Of a stretch of 64,000 bases of DNA, positions 11,701 through 24,360 are shown piece after piece (the stretch's first letter is position 1; the number at the start of each line of letters is the position of its first letter). The notes under the pieces were generated by a model. It ran no database searches. It saw nothing but the letters and a program-made list of their open reading frames with translations, and was not told the DNA's origin. Origin of the DNA: Nipponacmea schrenckii (lineage: Eukaryota > Mollusca > Gastropoda > Lottiidae); NCBI GenBank assembly GCA_030562195.1, contig JAUJPP010000007.1:16551769-16615768 (forward strand). The letters run 5' to 3'. A program made the position numbers and the translations under genes.

Positions 11701-14072
11701 AGGATGAAATTCAACACACATTAAGCAGCTTGGTGAGTCTATAACAGTTTGGGGTTTATCAGCCTGTACCTTCTGTCTATCTAAACTCCATGTACACAAC
11801 CCTGATTTGTGAGTACACCAATCTTCATGGTCATATCTACCATAGGTTGCTGCTAAAACTGATCCTGAGGAATTCCACGATACACCTGTTATCTGAAGCT
11901 GTAATTTGTAGTAAATATAATTACTCTGAATACAGTGAGAGCAATTTCTGATGGTACTTTCTAATGGTATTTCTGAAAGTATTTCTGATGGTACTTTCTA
12001 ATGGTATTTCTGAAAGTATTTCTGATGGTACTTTCTAATGGTATTTCTGAAGGTGTTTTCTGATGGTATTTCTGATGGTATTTTCTGACGACTTTTTTTC
12101 TGATGGTACTTACTAATGGTATTTTCAGAAGGTATTTTCAGAAGGTACGCTCTAATGGTATTTCTAAAGGTACTTTCTGATGGTACTTACTAATGGTATT
12201 TTCAGAAGGTATTTCTGATGGTACTATCCAAAAATATTTTCCGAAGGAATTTTCTTACAGTATTTTCTGATGATATTAACTTACAGTATTTTCTAATGAT
12301 ATTTACTTACAGTATTTTCTGATGATACTGGTATTTACTTACAGTTTTTTCTGATGATATTTATACAGTATTTTCTGATGGCATTTTCTGATGTTATTTT
12401 ATAATGGTATTTTCTAATGGAATATTCTGAAGGATATATCTGATCAATTCCCAAGAATATTTCTGTTGATAAAATATGAACCTACCTCTTGCCTAAGTTC
12501 AGCATGACTAAATGTATGAATACAAGTTATAGAGGAAGTATCTTCATGGTTAGCTATAACATAACCTGAAAATAAAACAAGATGTAGGTTTTGATATAGA
12601 ATAGTATATCATGAAATAATACATTTAATGTAAGAAAATAATAAAACTATATCTAAAGCCATACAAAATATATAGACTCAGATCTAGGAAGACTTTTATT
12701 TAAACCTATCACTCAGAGACACTATTGTATAGGAAGCAGATTTCTCAGGCTCTACTTTTTGAAAACCAATATATATAGATCACTGATTAATTCATCACAA
12801 CTCTGCAACTAAAAACTATAGAAGTCCTTGATACATAAGCTTACTCTACGATAAGATGATCTCTTTGGAAATTTTAAGAACACCTGGACTGGGAGTGAAA
12901 ACAATGAAATATCAACAAAAACAAAAAATTCTGAACTGATCAATAAGAAAATTAGAGATGTCACCAATATTTCATCTGAATTTACCTTCAAAAGCCACAC
13001 TTTTGTTGTTTCTTTCAATAATCTTGATCAGCTCTGGTTCAATTTTTCTCAGAAATTTGGCCAGTTTTTCTGGATCAGTTTCAGCAAGTTGAAAGTCACT
13101 ACTATCATTTTCAGTTTGTGTCTAAATTACAAACAAAAGGAGAATCATTTGTATAGGACTATAATAACAATATTAACTTTTCTAGGCAGAGAGGATTAAT
13201 TCATACAACTTAACACAAAAATAAATATTGTGAATTTATCAACTCAAAAACCTGTTCAATAATTGAATAGTAGAATGAAACGCATTGATCTTTCAAGAAT
13301 GAATCACTGCGGAGTCGAAAAGTCAATCAAGTTTGGTAACCACAATCATCATTTGTTTGATGCAACATTGGAAATGATGAAAACATTTCAACTGATTGAG
13401 CTATAGACTACTGTAAAAGTATCAATAAAGTTTCTTTACTTTATAACACCAAAGTTCTTAGTTTACCTCCTCATCATAGTATTCTCTGGATTGAACTCCG
13501 ACCTCATCAACTTTCAACTCTCTTGTTTGAACTCCAACTTCATCTGTATATCTAAATAAGTAAAAACATTCTTGAATATTGTTTTGATTACTTCCATTGC
13601 CAGTTATTTTATGGTCTACCTCCACATTTAAGAGTAGGAATAAAGTAAAAGGAGTTTACTCAGGTTTCTGAAACACTATTCAAACTCATAGACGAAAGGG
13701 GGTTGGCTTAGCTACACTAACCCTGTCTGTTTTTAACTACCCGTAGCCTATTGTCCGACTACTGGTACTGAAACACCGGAACTCATATCAAACTGTTATT
13801 TCTGATTTACGTCCTGACTTTGTCTCTATGGAGAATATAGCCTACCCTAGACTAACATTAAATTACTTTTCAAATAAATTATCAGTTTTACTCTTATGGT
13901 TCCTGCACGCGATTGAAGACTCTTTTAATTTAAAAAAAAAATTGTTCCCCTCCCTCCTTTTTTTTGGATATTTATATCTCTTATTTATATTGTCAATGAA
14001 AATGTGTGACAACCTTTCCTTTTTCCAGTTAGATTTGAATTCTATTGACTCAAGATCTTCGTCGGTAAACAT
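8732..14072 (-). CDS. DYNC2I2: Dynein-2 intermediate chain DYNC2I2 (WDR34), last exon unresolved
   Basis: Ten exons join in frame: 14014-14072, 13467-13551, 12986-13121, 12486-12565, 11664-11898, 11155-11294, 10839-10918, 9859-10040, 9175-9332 and 8732-8940, giving 454 codons plus two bases. The family is clear from the WD40 region: 'GVSWNSSGSVLAATYGRYDH', 'LPRSMKIRGVRADKEIGAT' and 'SPFHRN' (362-367) match WDR34 in order. It is the intermediate chain of cytoplasmic dynein-2, which drives retrograde intraflagellar transport in cilia. The N terminus carries light-chain-binding-like motifs, GVQT (26-29), GVQS (38-41) and TQT (49-51). The start ATG 14070-14072 is the first in frame. The final WD blade is missing: exon 10 ends with two unpaired bases and should join an exon near 8500-8640, where the sequence looks error-laden. 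Introns hold two minisatellites. Confidence 0.9.
10140..10665. repeat. 23-bp minisatellite, about 22 copies
   Basis: The unit is close to CTATAAATACAACAAAACCT followed by CTG. Variants carry GAAATAAAT in place of CTATAAAT. It lies in the DYNC2I2 intron between the exons at 10839-10918 and 9859-10040. No spacers of constant length separate the copies, so it is a tandem repeat. Confidence 0.92.
11930..12440. repeat. Degenerate short tandem repeat in a DYNC2I2 intron
   Basis: Irregular repetition of TTTCTGATGGTA, TTTCTAATGGTATT and later TTACAGTATTTTCTGATGAT. Unit lengths of roughly 12-27 bp vary, so this is an old, slippage-prone minisatellite. Confidence 0.85.
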
Positions 14073-14374
14073 TCTTTATGAAATCAAAGATTTTAAATGA
14101 AATATTTCTTCATTTTCATTTGTTGCTGTCAACCAAAACAAAAAAAAGGAATTTATCTGCTTGACAGTCAGGTTAAACTTCCGGTACATTTTTTTTCTGA
14201 TTCTTAAGAATGAATCAGAATCTGCATTCATGATTATTAGACGTTAATAGAAATCACCAAAATAAATCTTCATTTCCCCTGAAAATTTTAACACTGAGTT
14301 TGAGAAATTCAAGTTTTCTTAATAACCAATCATATTTTAGAACAAATTTACTGCATAGCATGTAAAATTTCAAA
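14073..14374. promoter_or_regulatory. Divergent promoter region between DYNC2I2 and FAM136A
   Basis: Only 302 bp separate the two start codons, which point away from each other, so both 5' UTRs and core promoters must fit here unless there are remote first exons. Bidirectional promoters are common in animals. No TATA box in a convincing position was seen for either gene. Confidence 0.6.
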
Positions 14375-16422
14375 ATGGACGACGCTCAAGCACGTGTTCA
14401 AAAAGCTACGAATTCCATGTGGAATACGTTGGATAAAGAATGTTTACGGAAAGTGCAGGTGGGAATATAAGTTTGAGATTCAAATAACCTAATTTTAGTC
14501 ATTGACGTCAGGATAATGTGCTGTGGCTGTTTTTTAGATACCGTATGTCTCAGAAGATGACCTGTCATCATATTCAATGTCATGTCATGTTTTTATAATA
14601 TTAGGCCTATGTGACATTGCATTTATTCAATTGTTTGCTGTTTTTATTTCAACTGTCAACTGTTTGACCATATTTTGATTGTAATTCCAATGCAATTTTG
14701 GTCATATTTTTTTGTGTGACAATGTCATGACATCAGATTTTTTTTTTTTGGAATGTTGTATCGTTAGATCTAGCTTTTCTCACAATAATGTAAGTTACAT
14801 TATTATTATGGCTTAATTCTTATCACAATGCCATGTCGCATTTATTACAATGACATATTATTTATGTCATCTGACATAATTAACAATGTCAACTGATGTC
14901 ACTGCCATTATTATCATATATTTCACAAGTGAGTTGTTGATCGTGGATTTTGCCCCACCAATTGCAATAATCAGTCATTGATAATCTCATTCGATTCAGT
15001 ATATTATACTGTGGTCTATAAACACAGAGAGAAATTATGTGAAAAAGGGGTTGATGATTTAAGAACAACCTCTGTTAAGCACCTCCTACACTCCTATGCT
15101 AGACTTACACCTCCTACAGTAATATCAACCTGTTTTGACCCTAACCCATGACCTCATGCTTAGTACAAGTTAAACTGTATTTAAAACTGTAAAATAATCA
15201 GTTCTGTCATCCATTAATTAACTGATAAATAACTGGTTAAAATAGTCCATCAGTAAAGTTAAACCGAATATATGTTTTATGTTTGACAAAATTGTCCAGA
15301 TCTAACTTTTATTTAATGTTTTCTATGTATTAGATTGATATGCTGAACTGTAGTCTAGATTGTTGTAAAAATCAAAGTTTAAATATAGAAGAGGTACAGG
15401 GTTGTATGGAAAGATGTTCAGGTAAACTAAGTAATACACAGACTTTTATACAGAATGAACTACAGATGTTTGAGGTGAGTTTACTATTTTAATGACAAAT
15501 GATAATTGATATTTGTTTTAGAGTGATAAGAAACCATGACCAACTGATGATAACATTTTCAGTAATTTAAGAAAAACAAAAAAGCTTCTGAAATATGATG
15601 AAAAATGGATTTTAATTTATTCAAGTTTTTCTTATAGTTTTAAATATGCTCTACTTAAAGAATGTTAGCAATTTTGTTAAATAAGCTTTATGCTTAAATT
15701 GCTGTGGAATGTGGTAACCATCAAATTTATTGGATGCTTCAAGGTTCAAGACAACTAGTATCTTGGAAATTAAATGACATTATTTGAAAGGTGAAAAAGA
15801 ATTAGCTGGTATATTAAAGGAATACTGCGATTTGGATGAAACATAAAAATTAAATCTTGATCAATATATCATCCGTAGATATACCTGCTGCTACAAATAA
15901 CATAACAGAAGCCTTACATAATCCAATACTAATAATAGTTTATTACCATTGGAACTCTTCAACGGCCTTCTTTTCTTTAAACACTCTTCTGTATTATTAC
16001 AAATAATATCATTAAAGTTGTGAATATACAGTTGAAGCAGACTAATATAAGCTTAGGCTTGTCTCTGTATCGACCTATTATGTTTATATCTATCTGTAAA
16101 ATGTATAGACTGGAAATAATATATTGTTTAGATCACCCCCCCCCCCCCCACCCCCCAAAAAAAAAAAAATTGGGTATATTAAAACTTAATTAGTAAAAAT
16201 TTAAGAATATTGTTTATTATATAATTTCAGGACAGATTACAGAGATGTGTGAGAGATTGCCAGGATAAAACCAAAGATCAGGTGGGTCCTAACCCTTCCG
16301 AGGCTGAATTACATAAACATAAAGCTGGTTTAGAGAAGTGTGTGGTGAAATGTGTTGATAATCATGTTGACTTATACCCCAAATTTATCAAAAAACTTGT
16401 TGATTCTGTCAAGAAAAGCTAA
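14375..16422 (+). CDS. FAM136A: FAM136A homologue, mitochondrial intermembrane-space CX3C protein
   Basis: Three exons (14375-14458, 15334-15474, 16231-16422) all join in phase 0 and encode 138 aa, the same length as the human protein. Four CX3C motifs lie at 34/38, 52/56, 81/85 and 112/116, arranged as two twin-CX3C pairs. Those cysteines are expected to form disulfides in the mitochondrial intermembrane space after import through the MIA pathway; that is family knowledge. The N terminus (MDDAQARVQKATNSMW) and the ends 'CVDNHVDLYPKFIKKL' and 'KKS' match the family order. The start is the only in-frame ATG before the first donor. Introns 1 and 2 are free of coding sequence; intron 2 holds a partial MITE and a C/A homopolymer. 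Confidence 0.93.
15818..15930. mobile_element. Partial TTAA-flanked MITE
   Basis: A TTAA at 15814-15817 is followed by AGGAATACTGCG and, farther in, ATATACCTGCTGC. Both match the complete elements at 24013-24360 and 61747-62061. No right end is recognisable, so the copy is truncated. It lies in FAM136A intron 2. Confidence 0.6.
16136..16169. repeat. C-run followed by A-run in FAM136A intron 2
   Basis: About 14 C, an A, six C and then 13 A in a row. Length is probably unreliable in the assembly. The complementary G-rich strand could form a quadruplex. Confidence 0.8.
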
Positions 16423-18254
16423 TTTATTGAAAATGTGAGAGATAAGCATCAAGGTCATTGATGTGTGTATGACTCTTTCTAGTGATTATAATAATTTTGA
16501 ATTTTCATTACTAATAATTTTTATTATATTGTCAGTCATTTTGTATTAGTATATATGGGTTGTAAATTATTGATTTCATCCTTATATAATTTTTTATGCC
16601 AATTCTGTCTTTTATTTTTGCTTTAACCATTTGGTTAGTTCTATTGAAATGGAGTCAATATTGTTGCAATGATTGTCTCTGGATCAGGGGACTTTACCCA
16701 TCAAGCGAGAAGGTCTTATGTCACAGAGAATTAAACATGTATTATCTGGGACAATAAACTGACATCTTGTTAAAGGCTGTGTCAGATAAACAACCTTTGA
16801 CAAAGGGAAATCAAAAACACAGTAAGGTAATGCCACTTTCTGATGAGATTTGCCTTAAAAAATACAACCTTACTAAAACGCTCCACCTGAAAGTAACATG
16901 ATCCTATCTAAAATACTTCCCACTACAAATTTATATTGCTATATTACCTCTTGTCTATATATATAGTGTAGTTTTAGAAAAGACCTGCTCCAATTTAACT
17001 CTCAAATGCAGATATTTCAGGAATCTAGACAGACATGAACTTGAAAGTTTAAATTTCTACAATGAGCTATGAAAACTATTATTGATATTATAAATTTCAT
17101 GTTTCTGATTAAGTTGCAGATGGTAAATATGTACCTTTAATAATTTAAAGCAAGTGTCCAGTTGTTAAGCCAGTAAGTTACAGGCTCTGTTACAGATTGA
17201 CTGTAAATACAGTATAATATACAAGTACAGATAAAACCATGCTACATGTATATAAATTAATAGATAAATATATTCTGATTTATTCTCTTTATTCTTGATT
17301 CTAAATAAATACAAGCCACTGGTAAATTTACATAAATTCAATATAAATATAATTCTCTCAAAAAATGTTCATGATAATAATAAATTATTTTCGTATAAAT
17401 TAGTGGGTTGTTATCAAGTCTAATTGTTTTTTAAATGCCACAATATCCACTGTTCTTGTATTCTTGAAAGCATCAATTTGATTGGATTGTATGTTGAATG
17501 CATCCATTCAGAGCCCTCGATAGAAGACTGTTATTATTAAACATTATGGCAAATTGTTAACAGATTTTCTTTCAAGGACCTTGCTACAATCCAATCACTG
17601 TATTCTACAATATAAGAATGGTTATGACAGTCAAGAAATAATAGCTTGTCATTATGATAATGGAATTGAATTTCTTTCTATTTTCAAAATCATATTTCCG
17701 ATTTTGACTTTTTTCTGGAGATAATGGGAAGCAAGCATGAACACAAGTCTAAGTTTCATAAAATAGTTGAAATAAATTTTGCTATCTTTTCAACAAAATC
17801 AATTTCAAATTTAACAATATCAATCATATTGCTGTAATTGTTAGACCTTGAAACATAATCTGGTCTATGATAAACAGTTAGACTTGATAATAACTCATTA
17901 GGTAACTTACATTTGATAGTTTCCTGTGACCAAGACATATAAATAAATTAAAGCTCTTTAGATTTACAAGGGTCTGAGTTAGTTCCAATACACGACTTGG
18001 TCCTTTCTAACATTCAGTCCACAGAGACAATACATATAAATATAGGCAATTTATAAGCCTGTAATGTGATTTGAAGGCTCCATTGGTTGAAATAATACCA
18101 CCTTTTGAAAAATTTGATTGTTTTGAAGTTCTTGTGTGGTCTTCTCTATATAAAACCAAAATTTTCACTTATAAATTAACATAGAAAAAACTTGGTATTA
18201 TAAATAGTTTACATGCCAATAATTATAATAAAACAGAGTACCAAGAACAGTGAT
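16423..18254. other. Convergent intergenic DNA between FAM136A and MFSD13A
   Basis: Contains the two 3' UTRs; a candidate FAM136A poly(A) signal AATAAA lies near 16753. No coding sequence, RNA gene or mobile element was recognised. Confidence 0.6.
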
Positions 18255-21200
18255 TTAAACAAATGTTTTTGCAGAGCCTTCTCTTTGTGACTTAATATAT
18301 CGTAAACGACGGCCATGGAGGGTAAACTGAGTCCAGACTGCTAACTGACATAAGGCACAAATTACTGGAATATATATCAGCAGGTTAAAACAACCGTTTT
18401 TATACAGCTCTCGACTTGCTAGATCTAGTTTCTTTACATCAAATTTAATACTTCCAACTTCACTAGCTGTTTGGAATACATCGTGACCTGTAAAAAACAC
18501 AACAATTCAGTTGTTGAGCATCTTAACCAATACAAACTTTATCTAAGTTAACATTATTAGGTATATTCGGGTTTCATTTAAGGGACTATGAATATTAGTC
18601 AATTTACTTCTATAAATCCCAGCATAATGCTGAAACAATGTTGTGCAGTGTTAGGGTGTATTGAGACAAATCTCAATGAAAGCACTGGCCAAGGCCACAG
18701 GGCAATGGCTTGTGAAAATAAGTCCTTAGTATGTGCAGTCATATTGTTGAAATCTCTTGGTAAAAGGACATGATTTGCTGTATTTGCAAGGGTCTTAGGG
18801 TCAAATCAAATGACAAATTTCTGTGAAGCAAGAATAGTGTCTATTGATGTCAAGGTATTAGGCAATATTTGTAATAACATGACAGTGTAAAGATTCTCAA
18901 CGTTCTTTTTCAAAAATGACATTAATTGTAGTGCATTCTGACAACATTTTGGGCAGAAATTTATAAAAATCATTTTTTGAAATTTCTAAGAAATGACGGG
19001 GTACATGTGGGTAAAAACCTACCAGTTGTATATGCTAATATCCAGGTTCCAATCAAGGGTGCTAGAGTCTGACCGGGTTTAGAAAATAAGGCAGCAGTAC
19101 CAAATATTAATGCTGAGACGGCTTGGTGTCTGTGATTAATAACATAGTCTTCATCAACCAGGTCACTAATAACCAGATTCAGTAACTTACAAGTTCCTTC
19201 TGTAAACACCCTATTACTGAAATATAGAGGATTAACAATTTAATATCGGCCAGATTCAAATTACTCCGTAAAAAGAAGATTCCAGCTTGTAGCCAGTAAT
19301 CTACCTGGAACTCTTTTGCCTGATAAAGACGAGAGTATCTCGTTGAAAAGATGCAAGATATTACATAAAGTAATTGTTATCCTTAAAATTTTGTCCAGTT
19401 ACTAAAACCTCAATGCCTCACAGTCTGCAATAAGGGAAGTTTGCGATAATTATCAATTATTATCATTTGTATTCCACCTTACACGTTCTCTTCCATGTTG
19501 AAACTGCTGCACATAAAACGCAAGTTTATTGTCTCATTTGAAACACTACATAGCTTTCATGGTAATGGAATTTTCAATCATTAAAAAACTTACCTTGCTA
19601 TAAATAGACAAAGTAACCATAGATACGATGGACCTGCCATAAACATAAATAAACTCAACAATAATTTAATAGTGAATAAAATATATATAACTCTATAGAC
19701 ACCATATCTTCTACATAACGACAGGAAATACAGGTTATTGATGTGCGGAGCTACAAATGATAAACCTGAAAATATACAAAAATATACAAATCAACAATTA
19801 TACAAAAATACACATCTCAATTATACTAAAATACCGTTACCAGCTATTAAAATATACAAAAATACACAAATCAACAATTTTACAAAAATACACATCTCTT
19901 CAATTTTTAAAAAACTTACCTTGCTATAAAAGACAGATAAAAATCCCGAGGTTCCTCCTTTTAAACATAAATAAACTCCTAATTTTAATAGAAAAAAAAT
20001 ATTCTAACTTATACAGCCATATTTTCAATAATACGGGAAATACATTATTAGGGCAGAAAATATTTAAACCTAAAAATAAAACTTTTCAACAATTATAAAA
20101 GAAATACACATCTAAAAATTATACTAAAATCTCCGTTATCCAGAAAAAATTAAAATTATAAAAGAAATACACATCTCAACAATTTTACAAAAATACACAT
20201 CTCTTCAATTATACAAAATTTATTACATCTAGCAAAATACAAAAAATACCAGCTCATCTATTAAAAAAAGAAATATACATCCCCCAAATTATACAAAAAT
20301 ACTTCTCAACAATTCATACAGAAATACACATCTCAACAATTATACAGAAATATACATCAAAATTATACAGAAATATACATTTCAACGCTCATACAGAAAT
20401 ACACATCTCAACAATTATACAGAAATACACATCTCAACAATTATACAGAAATACACATCTCAACAACTATACACAAATACAAATCTCAACGATTATACAG
20501 AAATACACATCTGATCAATTATATGGTCCTGTTAATGTTATATGGATATCAGAATTTTGATCCAGTTTTAAATTGAACATGAAAGAGAATATAACTTAAT
20601 AAAGTAATTACCTATTAATAAGGAACCATACAAGGGGCTGACTGTCTCTCCTAGTAAATTCTCCAAGAATAGAGGGAAGAAATTACTGTTAAAATGGCAG
20701 TGGAATACCTGGAAGTATATATAGAAATATTCCTGATACATTTCCTGAAATTCATTGTCAAATTCCTCAGAATTTCTGGAGCAGGGAAGTTAACTTCTTA
20801 ATTTTAAATGACTGAAATACTAATACTGATATTGCTTGATTATTTCTTATGATAAAAGCAAGCCCAATATTAATTTTAAAAACACAGTTTTTGGTGAATA
20901 CATGTTTTTAAAAATCATAATTTACTGGTAGTTGTCAGACAGAATATCATCATATCATTCTGTATACAGGCTACATTATGCTTAACAAGCTGACTTCTAA
21001 TTTATACCTACACTGATATTCTGTTCAGAGTGAAATTCAATATAAAAATAAAAGTGCTTAATAACCCCTCAAATAATACACCAACCTGAATAAGATTCAT
21101 CACAGAAAATAATAGAAAATTTTTGTGTCTAAAAAGTTGAAAGATATAGGATTTTAATGAAGTTTCTCGGGCAATACTGTCCTTGTCTTCATATGAACTC

Positions 21201-21898
21201 TTTTGAAAACCAGAATCCTGTTTACAATTTAAATTATTTTGATTTGAGTTCCAGTTTACAGTGTTAGTTTTTGATTGGTTGTAATGTGTTTTTAAAATGG
21301 ATGACATGCACCAGAATCCTAGAAAGGATATTATCGTCAATACACCACAAAATACACGGAACGAGTGTAAATGTTCTTTGTCCCAAACGGCATAAGATAA
21401 AAACACAGATAAGGAGCCGAATGCAGCAAAAATTGAGCACTTTGAATTTAATTTGGTCCTAATTTCTCCTGAAACAGCCAAATCTGCCAAAAGGGCAGAA
21501 TGGTGGAGATCGATTAATGTTAAAAAACCATCATACAGGCACAAACACACCACAAATTGTAACCATGGATACGTCCACGAAATCCAAAATCCAAGAAAAG
21601 ACAAAGAAAATAGTGGACCAAATTTTTGTAAAAAGTCTATTCTTTTTATCACCACATCAGATCCATTTCGAGAGGCTTTCAAATACTTGCTATCACTCAT
21701 CCATCCAAATATGGGATCATTGCAGGAATTCCAGATTAAAAATACCGTCTCGCCAACCCAGAAAGAGGTTTTATCAATTCGGTAAACAGACACGAAGATA
21801 TCAACATGGTACAGAAGGAAAATATTATGAATTATGGTGATGAAGAATGACATGGAACCGTAACACACCTCTGCAGAAATAGAGATTTTCTTTGCCAT
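18255..21898 (-). CDS. MFSD13A: MFSD13A (TMEM180) homologue, major-facilitator-like membrane protein
   Basis: Five exons (21086-21898, 20612-20708, 19594-19765, 19023-19216, 18255-18487) join in frame into 502 aa, close to the vertebrate length. Many hydrophobic segments indicate a multi-pass membrane protein. Hallmarks of the family are '[18 protein letters not shown]' (about 49-66), '[13 protein letters not shown]' (121-133), '[16 protein letters not shown]' at the start of exon 2, '[17 protein letters not shown]' in exon 3, '[16 protein letters not shown]' in exon 4 and '[11 protein letters not shown]' near the C terminus. The family resembles glycoside-pentoside-hexuronide cation symporters, but the substrate is not established. 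The ATG at 21896-21898 precedes the first membrane segment by only about ten residues. Intron 2 contains a 26-bp minisatellite and a noisy copy of exon 3. Confidence 0.93.
19770..20515. repeat. 26-bp minisatellite and noisy duplicate of an MFSD13A exon
   Basis: About 20160-20515 repeats TATACAGAAATACACATCTC plus AACAAT. The part at about 19912-20080 is a corrupted second copy of 19590-19770, the exon 3 border including its splice donor AAACTTACCTTGCTATAAA, carrying many small insertions and deletions. It looks more like uncorrected read sequence than a decayed exon. Confidence 0.75.
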
Positions 21899-23376
21899 TT
21901 TCAGAGATTTCCTAAAACTATTTCCAACATGGCACTTCCATTAAAAACATATTGAAAAACCAAGGTTATTTCAAATACAATTTTTAGTTGATTTTGCAAA
22001 CATCAGCAATATTCAGTAGGCCCTACCAGAAGTTTTTATTATTTGCCATCTAAAGTTATCATTTCAATCTCAGCAATTTTTAATCAATTATGAAAACTGG
22101 TTTTACTATTCAGCAATTACTAAAACCTTCTGTTTCTAATATATCTCTTAATCTACCAAAGCTCCAAAACCTCTTCTGATTTCTGAAATATAAAATCAAT
22201 CTTATATATAAACTTACCCTAAATATAGGCCCTAATTATAAAATTAACAAAACATAGGCAATACATTGAAAGAAGACCAAGTAATAAAAGTGTTATCAAG
22301 TGTTAAAAGAGTAAACAGACTCTTCCTGGTACTTAACCCACCACTTTGTATAGAGAGCTACCATTTTCAGCTGATCGTTTCAGCGAGTACACCCCAGCAG
22401 TATTTGCCTAGTCAATGTGTGTATGAATGTAAATTAAACCTTCACCTTAACATACGTTTAAATATTTTATAAACAGCTTATGCCTTAGGCAAACCATAAA
22501 ATTAATCTGTAGATTACTTGCTTGATTTTAAAAGTAGCTTCAACATTTTGACAACTTAAGTCTAAAAGAAAACTTCTTTACAATGGTGGTAATTATGAAC
22601 CATTTAGTGAGGGGGGGGGGGGCAAGTCTAGCAACAGAATTACAAACTATGTCTGTCAGGCTTCCATTATGTGAAATGTAGTAATATTGAAGTTGAAATA
22701 GGCCTATCATTTCACTTGATCTCTTGGAGGTGAATTAAACGTGGCCTTAAGTTCAAGGAGTTCGCCCAATTAACAGTCATTGACAATCTTTTACAGGCTG
22801 GAATTCCATAATTAAACGGGCCAATTATATATACTTGATCTAATCAAAAAGTTTTTGTTTTTTACTCAAAATAGTAGGGACTACACACCCTTACTCTTAG
22901 AATATTCTTTACATCGATAGAAATATGATGTTTTATAAGATTTTGTTCAGCTTTTAAAAGTCACAAATTCATACATATAGTGAGCAGTTTTACTTTGCTG
23001 AGACAATGTCAATATGATAAATTGAAAAAGGGCGTGTCCTCGATTGCCATGTGTTAGCTCTTCACATTTTTCAAGTAAAAATAAGTTGTATGAACATAGT
23101 TTGAATTAAAACGTATAGTATAAATGTAAATTCTGTAAACCCAAAACAAACCTTATGCCGTCCAAATATAGATTGATGATATTATGTGACCTGTCGAGCA
23201 GTTTTTGACAGTAAACATTACCGTATGTGACAGCAAACTGACATCACGTCACTCTTTAATAACAAATACCACGTGATATTGGTGTTTTAGTCAATTATCT
23301 CCCTTTTTACTTCAGACAACAATTAAATATTTAAATATAAATCCGTGATCTTCTAATAAAATCATATTTAGCTTTA
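21899..23376. other. Upstream of MFSD13A, no gene recognised
   Basis: AT-rich DNA with a 12-base G run at 22611-22622 and one TAGGCCTA at 22699-22706. Open frames are short and domain-free. The MFSD13A promoter presumably lies at the left end. Confidence 0.5.
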
Positions 23377-23994
23377 AGGCCCAATTATACAGACCATCGA
23401 ACCCGAACTCGAACCCGAACTCGAACCCGAACGAGTCCGTTCATACAGCAGGCGAACACGGACACGAACAAAGTTTGGTTCGCGCGGAATTCCGCCGAGA
23501 AATGCCTTTAGAGCGAATTTTTAGGAGATGGTCGCGCGTACTTTTATGCCCAACCAATCACAGCTCAGGATTTTATCCAGGTTACGTTGACTGCAGGTCA
23601 TATATTGCAACATACTCACTGTAGGCTACAACGTGCATGCATATACACAGGCACCATACAGTACCCACCAAATACTTTGCTCATCATGTCTGAGGACAAA
23701 ACGAAACAGATCATTTTAGAAATTGAAAAAAAAAGCAATCATTTATGATAAATCGAGACAAGATTACAAGGACACAGATAAGAAAAAAGACGTATGGTGT
23801 CCTCTCCTCCGTCTGGCATACAGGTGTATTGCTAAAATGTCATCAATATCTGATTCCTCCTCTGCTATTTTTGGTAAATGACTTGGGTATTTTAGGGGAA
23901 ATGATAAAAAGTCGCGCGGTTTCTTGCGTTAAAAATGCGCTGTGTTAGGTCAGCCTAGTTCGGGTTCGGGTTCGCGCTCTGTATAAAAGGGCCT
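23377..23994. mobile_element. Deletion-derivative PIF/Harbinger-like element with TTA target duplication
   Basis: The ends are inverted: AGGCCCAATTATACAGA at the left and AGGCCCTTTTATACAGA reading in from the right, followed on both sides by CGAACCCGAA repeats. TTA flanks both sides (23374-23376 and 23995-23997). Three-base TWA duplications are typical of PIF/Harbinger. The 618-bp interior keeps a fragment of a MADF-domain ORF, the second protein of many Harbinger elements, and no transposase. Confidence 0.8.
23686..23881 (+). pseudogene. MADF-domain fragment of a Harbinger accessory protein
   Basis: A start 'MSEDKTKQIILEIEKK' in one frame is followed, after a run of A residues, by 'IYDKSRQDYKDTDKKKDVW' in another frame and a stop at 23879-23881. 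The second block has the MADF signature of LYD, then a spaced Y-K-D, then W. The frame change lies in the A-run at about 23726-23734, so a one-base indel broke the ORF. The C-terminal half of the domain is absent. Confidence 0.7.
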
Positions 23995-24012
23995 TTACTC
24001 TAGAAGATTTAA

Positions 24013-24360
24013 AGGGATACTGCGTACTATGAACATAAAATTTAAAAAATTTAAACCTGGCCAATAAGAGCTCTATCCATCAGTAAATATACCTGCTGCC
24101 TTAAATTACATGAAAAATAAAATTAAATATCCAAAAAGCACGTAATTATCCATAAATATGCATTTGATTATAGAATAACGCTTAATACTTCAATTGATTA
24201 AGCATTTTTTTAAAAAATGACTTAGTTTTTGTGAGTTTTCCATATTTTAAGTGATTCTGTTACTTTATGACACAAGGTAAGTTCACTGATGAATATAATA
24301 TACTCATATTGACCATTCTTGAAAACAAAAATTATGTTCCTGCTAAGACGCATTATCCCT
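24013..24360. mobile_element. TTAA-flanked MITE, complete
   Basis: 348 bp with inverted ends AGGGATACTGCG at the left and AGGGATAATGCG reading in from the right. TTAA stands at 24009-24012 and 24361-24364. The longer subterminal match includes GAACATAA on both arms. The interior is non-coding. TTAA duplications fit Kolobok or piggyBac mobilisation. Confidence 0.82.
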
